NCBI GenBank assembly: GCA_026398415.1
Contig: JAPLSY010000080.1
Location: 101,393 to 165,392 of the forward strand
Origin: Kiritimatiellota bacterium
GTDB taxonomy: Bacteria; Verrucomicrobiota; Kiritimatiellia; JAAZAB01
DNA length: 64,000 nucleotides
Reading direction: 5' to 3'
Part shown: piece after piece, positions 1-8,282 of the stretch
Numbering within the stretch: position 1 is the first letter of the stretch
Layout of the letters: each line of letters opens with the position of its first letter
Program-made: the position numbers and the translations under genes
Notes under the pieces: generated by a model
Seen by the model: only the letters and a program-made list of their open reading frames with translations
The model's database searches: none
Told to the model about the DNA's origin: nothing

Positions 1-1559
1 CGCCTTTGTTTCATCCTTCCGGCAGCAATCTCGTATTCGTGGCCGATCGCAACGGTGTCTATAATCTTTACCGGGTTCCTTTGCCATTCGGCGAACCGCA
101 GGCCATCACGCACGCGCTGGGCGGCGTGTTTGCGCCTGACTTTTCGCCCGATGGCCGGGAACTGGCCGTGGCCGCTTACGATTCGCACGGGTATTACCTG
201 AGCCTGTTGTCCGTGGATAGCCTTTCACCAATGCCCTTTCCTCTACCGCGCCTGACATCGGATTGGCCCAGTTCGCCGCAGGATACCGAACGGTTCCAAC
301 AACCACCCGCTTGGGCCGTAACAACGACACCGGCAACGGCGGTCACGCATGCGCCTTCGGGGACCAATACGCTGGCTACGGTTCCGGCCACGAGTCGGCC
401 GTATAATTCCTTTACCGGCATGCGTCTGGATTACTGGACCCCGTGGCTGACCATGGCCAATGCCGGTGGCGTGGAAGGCGGACTCGCAGCCGCATGTTCC
501 GATTACACCCAGGCACAGAATCTTTTCGCCCTTGGAGGCGCGGAAAGCCGGTGGGGGACGCCTATCGGCGCGCTGGTCTATCAATATTCCGGGTTCTATC
601 CGATCCTGACAGCCTTCGGCAACTACGGTCCGGAAAGCTATTACGATTTGGTCAAGGACCGTTCCGGTTATTTTTACGATTACAACGAAAAAGTCGGTCA
701 AGCCGGCGGTATGTTTACCCTGCCCCTGTTGCGCGCCGATTACCATGCCGATTTCTCAGTAGGCTGGCAGGGGACCGATCGTAAAGTCATTCCCAAGAGC
801 GCCGAAGACTATGCCAACCGACCATTGGTAACGAGCAACCTGTTCGAGGGTACGGAATCGGCGCTGTTCGCACAGATGACTTTTTTCAATGCCACGGCCT
901 TCGGACGCAGTGCGTCCTTTGAGGACGGCCGGGCCATCAGCGCCACAATCGAGCGCGCGGACAAGGCCTTCGGCGGCGATCTCTCGCAAAGCCGTGCCCT
1001 GGGCCAATGGGTGGAGTATGTGCCCGTGATGTGGGCGGACAACCATGTACTCCGGCTGGAGGGCGTCGGCGCCGCTGGGCAGGGCGATGAAACCGCGCAA
1101 AGCTTTTTCGGCCTTGGCGGCTATGGTGTTGTCCAGCAGATGGCCACTCCCGGATTGGACCGGAACGTCATTCTGCGCGGCTACAATCCAAACTCACAAA
1201 TCGGCCGTTACCTCGTCAAGACCGGGGCCGCCTACCGTTTTCCACTGATGTCATATTACCGGGGGATGGATGCCACCCTACCCCTATACATACACCAGTT
1301 GTTCGGCGAACTGTATTATGAGGGCGGGCATGCCTGGAGCGGGGACACGACCGGCGCACTGGATGCAAGCTGGTTAAACGCCGCCGGCTTCGAATTGAAC
1401 CTCTCCCTGACCCTGTTCCGCTATGCCCAGATGGCGCCGGGTTTAGGCGTAGTGTATGCGTTCAATCGCAAGGACCCCAACCCCGGCGCATCCGACGACG
1501 ATGCCCAAAACCAGAAGCTTCAGCTTTACCTGAGCATCAAGGCCGTGGTGAATTTCTAA
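1..1559 (+). CDS. PD40 beta-propeller / outer-membrane beta-barrel protein, 5' truncated by window
   Basis: The frame is open to the left edge, so the start lies outside the window; the first in-frame start-like codon (TTG at 6) is probably internal. The first 80 or so residues hold TolB/WD40-like (PD40) strands, with phrases such as FSPDGRELAVAA. A Pro/Thr-rich linker follows (about 80-130). The remaining 380 residues alternate aromatic and small residues like an outer-membrane barrel and end in Phe (AVVNF), as barrel proteins usually do. A role as a cell-surface protein with a periplasmic propeller is inferred; substrate unknown. It converges on the next gene with only 17 bases between the two stops and no visible terminator. 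Confidence 0.7.
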   Translation, partial: PLFHPSGSNLVFVADRNGVYNLYRVPLPFGEPQAITHALGGVFAPDFSPDGRELAVAAYDSHGYYLSLLSVDSLSPMPFPLPRLTSDWPSSPQDTERFQQPPAWAVTTTPATAVTHAPSGTNTLATVPATSRPYNSFTGMRLDYWTPWLTMANAGGVEGGLAAACSDYTQAQNLFALGGAESRWGTPIGALVYQYSGFYPILTAFGNYGPESYYDLVKDRSGYFYDYNEKVGQAGGMFTLPLLRADYHADFSVGWQGTDRKVIPKSAEDYANRPLVTSNLFEGTESALFAQMTFFNATAFGRSASFEDGRAISATIERADKAFGGDLSQSRALGQWVEYVPVMWADNHVLRLEGVGAAGQGDETAQSFFGLGGYGVVQQMATPGLDRNVILRGYNPNSQIGRYLVKTGAAYRFPLMSYYRGMDATLPLYIHQLFGELYYEGGHAWSGDTTGALDASWLNAAGFELNLSLTLFRYAQMAPGLGVVYAFNRKDPNPGASDDDAQNQKLQLYLSIKAVVNF

Positions 1560-1576
1560 TCCCGCGGCCTTCGGAA

Positions 1577-3313
1577 TCACGGCTTTACGTGGACCGGCTC
1601 CTTTGTCGGCGGCATCGCGACCACCAGAACGACGTCGAGCCAGACGGCCTTGAGTGCGGTCCCGGGTTTCAGGGTAACCTCGATCCGGTTTAAACCTTCC
1701 TTCACCAGGTTGGGAGCCAGCGGGTAGTCCAACCACAGGTCGGACTTTTCAGGACCTGTGAGCGGATTGCCGTTGAACGCCACCTGCAGGGCGGTCGGCT
1801 CCGGACAGCCGTCAACCCTGATGCGCAGTGTCGCGTTCACCGGACGTGCCTGGTCCGTACGCGCGGCGGGCATTCCGAACACTTTCATTTCGATCGAAGC
1901 CGGTTTTCCGGGATCGAGCTTAACGGGGCGTTCGGGAGATAGGATCGGCCGGTTCAAGAAACGCTTTTCGCCGTTGGCCATCCACCAGTTGATTACGTTC
2001 ACCCCGCGTGTACCGACGACATAGGTCTTGTCCAGCTCGCGGAGCTTGCCGGCATCACCGAGTTCGCGCCACAACGGACTGCGCGGGTTAAAGGAGTTGA
2101 ACATATAGATGCCGTCCACGCCTTCTGCCCAGGCCTCCGCGGCACGTGCCCGGTAACCTGCGTCCGATTGGCGAATCTGCGCCGCTTGGACGTCGTTCAA
2201 CCGGCTTTCGCTCAGGCAGGCGTAGACGGGCACGTTGTACTTATGCCCCAGTGCTGCGCTCACCGTCCACGGATTCAGCCTGAAGTAGTCGGACACGGCC
2301 ATGATATCCACCAACCCGTCCGCCAGCCAGCGTTCGATGTCTATGCCCATCGCCTTGCAGTACTCCACCGAATCCGGTACGCGTACCGCGATCAGGATCG
2401 GTCGTCCGCGACGGAGACCGATCCGTTCAGTGGTCGCACGTACCTGGCGCACCATGTCCGTGAGCTTGGCAAGCTCCTCGGCTGTCGCGTCGGTCCCCCA
2501 TGCCGGACCTTTGAAGTAAATTAAATGGCGGAGAAAATCCATTTCGATGCCATCAACGTCGTAGTTTTCACACACTTCCTCGACAAACTTGACCGCCAGG
2601 TCCCGCACCTCCCGGTGATTGAAGTCCATCGCGGTCCAGCCGCCATGCTTGGAGCGGTCGTAGTCCTTAACGTCGGTACTGCCGGGCTTGGCACCAGCCT
2701 TCAGGGGTGACACAAGCCACTCGGGATGGTCCTTTTTAAACTGCGGGAACATGAGCGGGCTGTACCAACCGCCCCAGGCATCGTGGGTGTCGTTCATGCG
2801 GAAAGACCAGAAGACCTCGATTTTATTCGCCTTGCAAAAGGCGACCATGATCTTGAGCGGATCGGTTCCCTGTTTGATGAATTCCGCCGTCTTGTTCATC
2901 GAAAAACCGCCGCTCTTGTTGTCGGGCTGTTTTGGATTAGCGGTGGAATCGAATACCTCGCCGATCTTCGTGTTGTGGGTAAATCTCCCGAAACCTGAAC
3001 TCCAGGTGCAATAGAAAATGGAATCCACCTGCGAGCCAAGCAGTGGTGTCGTGCGACAGGCCAGCAGCGCTTCCGGTGTCGCCGTTTTGGCCTCATAAAC
3101 TACATCGTCGCCGTCGTTGTTAAAAATCAGCCGGCGCGGCCGGTGCGCCATCGCCCGGCGCTCCGCCCTCAGCGCCATCAACGTCTTCTCCTTGGCGGGA
3201 GCCTCTTTGGAAGGTTCCATTTTCTGACAACCGCTCATCGGCAGTGCCAGACAGCCCAAAGCCCCCAGGCCAATCGTGAACATCCTTCGCAATGCTTGCC
3301 ACTTAATTTTCAT
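1577..3313 (-). CDS. GH-like TIM-barrel lipoprotein, paralogue A
   Basis: A 578-residue predicted lipoprotein: basic N-terminus, hydrophobic stretch and lipobox ending at Cys29 (PMSGC). After a short linker comes the hallmark RRLIFNNDGDD, then a probable (beta/alpha)8 barrel with DGIEMDFLRH near residue 256, where acidic residues could be catalytic, and IRVPDSVEYCKA later. The last 130 residues look like a beta-sandwich. It resembles the broad family-10-like glycosyl hydrolase (GHL10-type) group; substrate is not known. The ATG at 3313 has a strong AAGGAG 8-9 bases upstream. It is the 3'-most of three tandem minus-strand paralogues (A, B, C). Confidence 0.75.
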   Translation of the reverse strand: MKIKWQALRRMFTIGLGALGCLALPMSGCQKMEPSKEAPAKEKTLMALRAERRAMAHRPRRLIFNNDGDDVVYEAKTATPEALLACRTTPLLGSQVDSIFYCTWSSGFGRFTHNTKIGEVFDSTANPKQPDNKSGGFSMNKTAEFIKQGTDPLKIMVAFCKANKIEVFWSFRMNDTHDAWGGWYSPLMFPQFKKDHPEWLVSPLKAGAKPGSTDVKDYDRSKHGGWTAMDFNHREVRDLAVKFVEEVCENYDVDGIEMDFLRHLIYFKGPAWGTDATAEELAKLTDMVRQVRATTERIGLRRGRPILIAVRVPDSVEYCKAMGIDIERWLADGLVDIMAVSDYFRLNPWTVSAALGHKYNVPVYACLSESRLNDVQAAQIRQSDAGYRARAAEAWAEGVDGIYMFNSFNPRSPLWRELGDAGKLRELDKTYVVGTRGVNVINWWMANGEKRFLNRPILSPERPVKLDPGKPASIEMKVFGMPAARTDQARPVNATLRIRVDGCPEPTALQVAFNGNPLTGPEKSDLWLDYPLAPNLVKEGLNRIEVTLKPGTALKAVWLDVVLVVAMPPTKEPVHVKP

Positions 3314-3339
3314 TACGTTTACTCCTTATTTAATTAGTC

Positions 3340-5025
3340 CTAAATATTCTTCACCTTTTCCTGCGGGGCAAGATAAGTAACCGCAACAATAAAATCCTGC
3401 AGGTCAACCTGAGACGCAGTTTGTGGGGTGAGTTCAAATACATTGTCGCCGTTCTTCACATCGGCCGGCTCGATCCGGTAATCCAGCGATTCCCCGGACG
3501 CCTTCACGTTTTCCAGAAGCCGGCCGTTCATTTTTACATCTACCCGGTCACCAGCCGCCATGTCTTTTACCCAGAGATGACAGGTTATTTCCGGGCGCAA
3601 TTTCCTCTTCTCCGCGCCGGGAAAATCCTCGGCCATGACCAGAGTCATTTTTACCGTCTGATTTGCCAGCAGGCCTATCGGATTCGCGACATTGAGCGTA
3701 GGAGTATTACGGAATTTATCGCCGTCCTTCACATAAGATCCCGGATAACCGTAGCCCCGAGGCGACATGAAATAGACTTTGTTCTTGACCAGCAGTTCCT
3801 GCTTGTCGCCCAATTCCCGCCAGACCGGGGCATTGGGATCGAAATAATTAAACATGTAAATACCGTCAACGCCCGACTGCCACGCCTGCATGGCGCGGCC
3901 GCGATAAGATAAGTTGGAATTGCGCTGAAAATCCGATGGCCAACCTGTGGCCATCCCGGCCTTCACGCGCGATTCGCTCAAACCGGCATACACGGACACA
4001 CCGTGTTTATGGCCCAACTTCACACTGTATTCCCAAGGGTTCAACTGGAAATAGCAGGTCACGGTCAGCATATCCACCAAACCTTCCGCCAGCCACTTCT
4101 CTAAATCCAATCCGATTGCCCGGCAATATTCCACCGAATCCGGCACGCGGATGGATAAAAGTATCGGCTTGCCTTTCTTGATACTCTCCACCTCCGTCAT
4201 CTTCCGGATCCGCCGTACCATGTCGGTCAGCATGTCCAGTTCCGCCGGGCTTGCCTGGCCGCCCCAGGCCACGCTATTGAAAAACATCGCATGCCTGAAA
4301 TAATCGAGCTCGATCCCATTCACGTCGTAGTTCTGACATACTTCTTCAAAATACTTGAAGGCCAAATCACGCACCTCCGGCCGCGTATAGTCCACCGAGC
4401 TCCAGGGCCCGTATGGCGGTATCTCATCCTTGCCGCCCACCAGGTATTCCGGATGGTCCTTCTTCAGTTTTGGAAAGAAATACGGGCCATAACCAGCGGT
4501 ATACGAATCGTGCGTATCGTTCATCCGGCAACTCCAGAATATCTCCAGGTTGTTCTTCCGGCAAAATTCCACCATCAACTGCAAAGGGTCGATGCCTGAC
4601 TTTATAAGGTCCGGAGTCGCGTTTTCACGAATTTGCCCATCGACCGGGAATTTCTGCGTCATAAATGTCTCGCCGACTTTCGTCCGATGTGTAAAATAAC
4701 CGAAACTTTGGGCGTCGGAATAAAAAATCGTATCCACCTGCGAGCCGAGCAACGCCGTCGTCCGTTTTTTCAGAAATTCTTCAACCAAAGTCTTGGATTC
4801 GCCGGAAAACATGATGTCGTCGCCATCGTTGTTAAAAATTATCCGGCGCGGCCGGTGCGCCATCGCCCGGCGCTCCGCCCTCAGCGCCACCAACGCCTTC
4901 TTATTGACAGGCGCCGCATTGGAAGGTTCCGTTCTCTGGCAACCGCTTATCGGCAGAGCCAGGCAGCCCAAAACCCCCAGACCAATCGTGAATATCCTGC
5001 GCAATGCTTCCCGCTTGATTTTCAT
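3340..5025 (-). CDS. GH-like TIM-barrel lipoprotein, paralogue B
   Basis: A 561-residue lipoprotein with the same leader as paralogue A (lipobox PISGC, Cys29). The barrel core carries RRIIFNNDGDD, NGIELDYFRH (near residue 240) and IRVPDSVEYCRA. Most of the core is nearly identical to paralogue C just upstream, including long stretches of DNA, so they duplicated recently. Its C-terminus jumps from FELTPQTASQ straight to LQDFIVAVTYLAPQEK; paralogue C has about 200 extra residues at exactly that point. Probably anchored in the periplasm or at the surface and acting on polysaccharide; this is family-level inference. Confidence 0.75.
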   Translation of the reverse strand: MKIKREALRRIFTIGLGVLGCLALPISGCQRTEPSNAAPVNKKALVALRAERRAMAHRPRRIIFNNDGDDIMFSGESKTLVEEFLKKRTTALLGSQVDTIFYSDAQSFGYFTHRTKVGETFMTQKFPVDGQIRENATPDLIKSGIDPLQLMVEFCRKNNLEIFWSCRMNDTHDSYTAGYGPYFFPKLKKDHPEYLVGGKDEIPPYGPWSSVDYTRPEVRDLAFKYFEEVCQNYDVNGIELDYFRHAMFFNSVAWGGQASPAELDMLTDMVRRIRKMTEVESIKKGKPILLSIRVPDSVEYCRAIGLDLEKWLAEGLVDMLTVTCYFQLNPWEYSVKLGHKHGVSVYAGLSESRVKAGMATGWPSDFQRNSNLSYRGRAMQAWQSGVDGIYMFNYFDPNAPVWRELGDKQELLVKNKVYFMSPRGYGYPGSYVKDGDKFRNTPTLNVANPIGLLANQTVKMTLVMAEDFPGAEKRKLRPEITCHLWVKDMAAGDRVDVKMNGRLLENVKASGESLDYRIEPADVKNGDNVFELTPQTASQVDLQDFIVAVTYLAPQEKVKNI

Positions 5026-5045
5026 TACGTTTATTCCTTATCTGT

Positions 5046-7355
5046 TTACTTCTTAATATTCTTCGCCTTTTCCTGCGGGGCAAGATAAGTGACCGCAACG
5101 ATGAAATCCTGCAGGCCAACCGGCTTGTTTTCGGTGTAATATTTCATGAACTCCCAGTATGCCTCGCCGGTCCCCGGTCCGGTCGCCGAACCGAATAGCA
5201 AACTGTTTTTGTTCCAGTCGGTATCAAGAATGTTTTCAACACCCTCCTTACGGTCAAACGCGGCAGTCGTAAATTTTCCGGTCCCGTCAAGTTTCAGCGT
5301 TCCATCCACATACACTCGGATATCCTTGCCCTTCAGCGCGATCCGGTAGGTGTGCATGTCCGTGGCGGCGTCCAGCGGGCAGGATAACTTCGCAAAATAC
5401 AGCCCGATACGGTCTTTGCTCAAGGTCAGGTATTCAACCGCGGCCGAGTTGGCCACCCGGACGCAAACGCCAAGGGGATCATTACTGTCCAGCACCCGTA
5501 CTCGCGCCTCCACCACCGTCAGCGCCTCTGGCGATATATGCCAGGGATACGCAAGGTTGATCATATCCGCCTCGCCGCTGCCGCGGTCGGCAAGGAGCAA
5601 TTGATTCTCGTGGACCTGCTCAATGCCATCATAATTCATTAAACGTCGCCAGGGCAACTGCGCCGGAAAGACCAACACCTTGTCGCAGATGTACGCCATA
5701 TCCCAGTTTTTAATCTCCAAGGCGCCCGGATTGCCCGAAAATTCCTTTCGCGGCGCAGCTTGCGCAGTGAGTTCAAACACATTGTCGCCGTTCTTCACAT
5801 CGGCCGGCTCGATCCGATAATCCAGCGATTCCCCGGACGCCTTAACGTTTTCCAGAAGCCGGCCGTTCATTTTTACATCCACCCGGTCGCCTTCCGCCAT
5901 GCTTTTCACCCAGAGATGGCAGGTAATTTCCGGGCGCAATTTTATTTGCTCCGCGCCGGGCAAGCCCTCGGCCATGACCAGGGTCATTTTTTGCGGCTGG
6001 TTGGACCTCAGGAATATTGGGCTATCAATGCTGAGCGTAGGCGCATTGCGGAATTTTTCGCCGCCTTTCACATAAGAACCGGGCGACCCATCCCCCCGTG
6101 GCGCCATGAAATAGACCTTGTTCTTGACCTGCAGTTCCTGCTTGTCGCCCAATTCCCGCCAGGCCGGGGCATTGGGATCGAAATAATTAAACATGTAAAT
6201 ACCGTCAACGCCCGACTGCCACGCCTGCATGGCGCGGCCGCGATAAAATAAGTTGGAATTACGCTTAAAGTCTGACGGCCAGCCTGGCGCACTCCCCGCC
6301 CGCACACGCGATTCGCTCAAACCGGCATACACGGACACACCGTATTTATGGCCCAACTTCACGCTGTATTCCCACGGGTTCAGCTGGAAATAGCAGGTCA
6401 CGGTCAGCATATCCACCAAACCTTCCGCCAGCCACTTCTCCACGTCCAAGCCAATCGCCCGGCAGAACTCTACCGAATCCGGCACACGGATGGATAAAAG
6501 GATCGGTTTGCCTTTCTTGAGGCCCTCCGCCTCAGTCATCTTCCGGATCCGCCGTACCAGGTCGGTCATCATGTCCAGTTCCGCCGGGCTTGCCTGTCCG
6601 CCCCAAGCTACATTCTTGAAAAGCATCGCATGCCTGAAATAATCGAGTTCGATCCCGTCCACGTCGTAATTCTGGCAAACCTCTTCAAAATACTTGAAAG
6701 CCAGATCGCGCACCACCGGCCGCGTATAGTCCACCGAGCTCCAGGGGCCGTAGGGCGGCATCTTGTCTTTGCTGCCCACCAGATATTCCGGATGGTCCTT
6801 CTTCAGTTTTGGAAAGAAATACGGGCCATAACCGGCGGTATACGAATCGTGCGTATCGTTCATCCGGTAACTCCAGAATATCTCCAAATTGTTCTTGCGG
6901 CAGAATTCCACCATTAACTGCAAAGGGTCAGTGCCTGATTTTATAAGGTCTGGAGTCGCGTTTTCACGAATTTGCCCATCGACCGGGAACTTCTGCGTCA
7001 TAAATATCTCGCCGACTTTCGTCCGATGTGTAAAATAACCGAAACTTTGCGCGTCGGAATAAAAAATCGTGTCCACCTGCGAGCCGAGCAAGGCCGTCGT
7101 CCGTTTCTTCAAAAATTCTTCAACCAAGGTCTTGGATTCGCCGGAAAACATGATGTCGTCGCCGTCGTTGTTGAAGATGATCCGGCGTTGTTTGTGAGCC
7201 GCCGCCTTGCGCATTTCTTCGAGTTTCACCGGCGTGACCATCGTTTTTTTCATACCCTCCTCCGCCGCAATCGCTGTTTTTTGAGAAACGCCACAAAATA
7301 AAGCAACAATAAATAGAGCGACCAAAAGTCCGGCATAATTCGTGTGGCTTTTCAT
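5046..7355 (-). CDS. GH-like TIM-barrel secreted protein with C-terminal LamG-like module, paralogue C
   Basis: 769 residues. Unlike A and B it has an ordinary Sec signal peptide (hydrophobic 8-25, cleavage probably after AIAA) and no lipobox. Residues 50-530 match paralogue B closely (DGIELDYFRH near 235). Residues about 535-748 form an added concanavalin/LamG-like jelly roll, recognisable from VVEARVRVLDSNDPLGVCVR and IRVYVDGTLKLDGTGKF. The module ends at LQDFIVAVTYLAPQEK, which is shared with paralogue B. Such modules usually bind carbohydrate. The same module occurs in the truncated gene at the right edge of the window. First of three tandem genes in transcription order. Confidence 0.75.
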   Translation of the reverse strand: MKSHTNYAGLLVALFIVALFCGVSQKTAIAAEEGMKKTMVTPVKLEEMRKAAAHKQRRIIFNNDGDDIMFSGESKTLVEEFLKKRTTALLGSQVDTIFYSDAQSFGYFTHRTKVGEIFMTQKFPVDGQIRENATPDLIKSGTDPLQLMVEFCRKNNLEIFWSYRMNDTHDSYTAGYGPYFFPKLKKDHPEYLVGSKDKMPPYGPWSSVDYTRPVVRDLAFKYFEEVCQNYDVDGIELDYFRHAMLFKNVAWGGQASPAELDMMTDLVRRIRKMTEAEGLKKGKPILLSIRVPDSVEFCRAIGLDVEKWLAEGLVDMLTVTCYFQLNPWEYSVKLGHKYGVSVYAGLSESRVRAGSAPGWPSDFKRNSNLFYRGRAMQAWQSGVDGIYMFNYFDPNAPAWRELGDKQELQVKNKVYFMAPRGDGSPGSYVKGGEKFRNAPTLSIDSPIFLRSNQPQKMTLVMAEGLPGAEQIKLRPEITCHLWVKSMAEGDRVDVKMNGRLLENVKASGESLDYRIEPADVKNGDNVFELTAQAAPRKEFSGNPGALEIKNWDMAYICDKVLVFPAQLPWRRLMNYDGIEQVHENQLLLADRGSGEADMINLAYPWHISPEALTVVEARVRVLDSNDPLGVCVRVANSAAVEYLTLSKDRIGLYFAKLSCPLDAATDMHTYRIALKGKDIRVYVDGTLKLDGTGKFTTAAFDRKEGVENILDTDWNKNSLLFGSATGPGTGEAYWEFMKYYTENKPVGLQDFIVAVTYLAPQEKAKNIKK

Positions 7356-7522
7356 TTTCTAACTCCTTGGTCCATTGCGCGTTAATTGATCAGGGACTGC
7401 TTTTCACGCGGTTCGGGCAACCCGCCGGTGCAATTCTGCTTGAAGAAGCATTAATGATGGGCAAAGAGGCCCGGCGTGTCAAACACAAAGGCGCTAAAAG
7501 CTCCTAATCGGCGGGTCATGTT

Positions 7523-8257
7523 TCATCCCTCTTCGTCTTCGGCAAACCATACCTGAACATCGGCAACGCCGGCCGTGGCCAAGTCGGCCGGCAGGGTAGC
7601 ACTCGCCACGTGTGTGGCACTCGCCACCCCGCCTGCAACGCTATGCGTAGCATTGCGGGCAGGGCGCATGCGTTCCACGACCAGCCGTTTCTCCGCTCCG
7701 GCGGCGACAAACACAAGGCGCTCCGCTTTTGCCAGAAGGTCAGCCGTCACGCTGACGCGGTCCGGCCCTGGCTTGCGGGGCACCGCCAGGGCAAGTGCGC
7801 CGCGGCCGCGTTCGACATCCTGTGTTGAGAACAACGATGCCGTGTGGCCATCCGCACCCAGCCCCAGCACACCTAACGTAATTCGTCCTTTCCGTTTTAA
7901 AAACGCGCGCAGGTCACGGTCATAATGCCGGGCGGCCAACGCCAGCGTTTGGCTGGTATCCACCCGCAGGATATGCACGGCGGGAATGTGTAAGGCCTTG
8001 AGCATCGGCCGCAACTGCCCGTAATTGCTTTCCGGCGAGCGGATCGGCGCCAGGCGCTCATCGCTCAGCAGGATGCGCGTGTTACCATCCACAAAACAGG
8101 GGTTTTGGGCTATCTGTTGATAGGCCCCCCGGGGAGTACGGCCGCCGGGCAACATCACCGCATGCGGCACCGGTAACGCCAATTTGAAATGACACGCCAA
8201 CAGATCAACAAGCGCCGCCGTCAAATCGTCCGCGTGTTGGAATATTTTGATTTGCAT
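7523..8257 (-). CDS. pgl: 6-phosphogluconolactonase
   Basis: Hydrolyses 6-phosphogluconolactone in the cytosolic pentose phosphate pathway. The 244 residues match the family length and carry PGGRTPRGAY near residue 40, ILLSDER, and GLGADGHTASLF, the conserved family motif. Near the C-terminus the usual short loop before LPADL is replaced by ARNATHSVAGGVASATHVASAT, encoded by a palindromic element plus an 18-nt repeat (see repeat at 7597). The stretch downstream (VQVWFAEDEEG) resumes the family pattern, so the insert is in frame and probably tolerated. ATG at 8257 has only a weak ribosome site. The dsbD-like gene ends 25 bases upstream. Confidence 0.9.
   Translation of the reverse strand: MQIKIFQHADDLTAALVDLLACHFKLALPVPHAVMLPGGRTPRGAYQQIAQNPCFVDGNTRILLSDERLAPIRSPESNYGQLRPMLKALHIPAVHILRVDTSQTLALAARHYDRDLRAFLKRKGRITLGVLGLGADGHTASLFSTQDVERGRGALALAVPRKPGPDRVSVTADLLAKAERLVFVAAGAEKRLVVERMRPARNATHSVAGGVASATHVASATLPADLATAGVADVQVWFAEDEEG
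7597..7663. repeat. Composite in-frame insert in pgl: 18-nt repeat plus palindromic element copy 1
   Basis: 7597-7629 holds almost two units of an 18-nt repeat built on GCACTCGCCAC. It is followed at 7631-7663 by an imperfect palindrome whose arms are CCTGCAACGCTA and TAGCATTGCGGGCAGG around TGCG. The palindrome matches the copy at 52837 at 32 of 33 positions. Read on the coding strand it gives PARNATHSVAG. Both parts preserve the pgl frame. Confidence 0.75.
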
Positions 8258-8282
8258 GGAAAGATTTTACCTGTTGTGGCAC

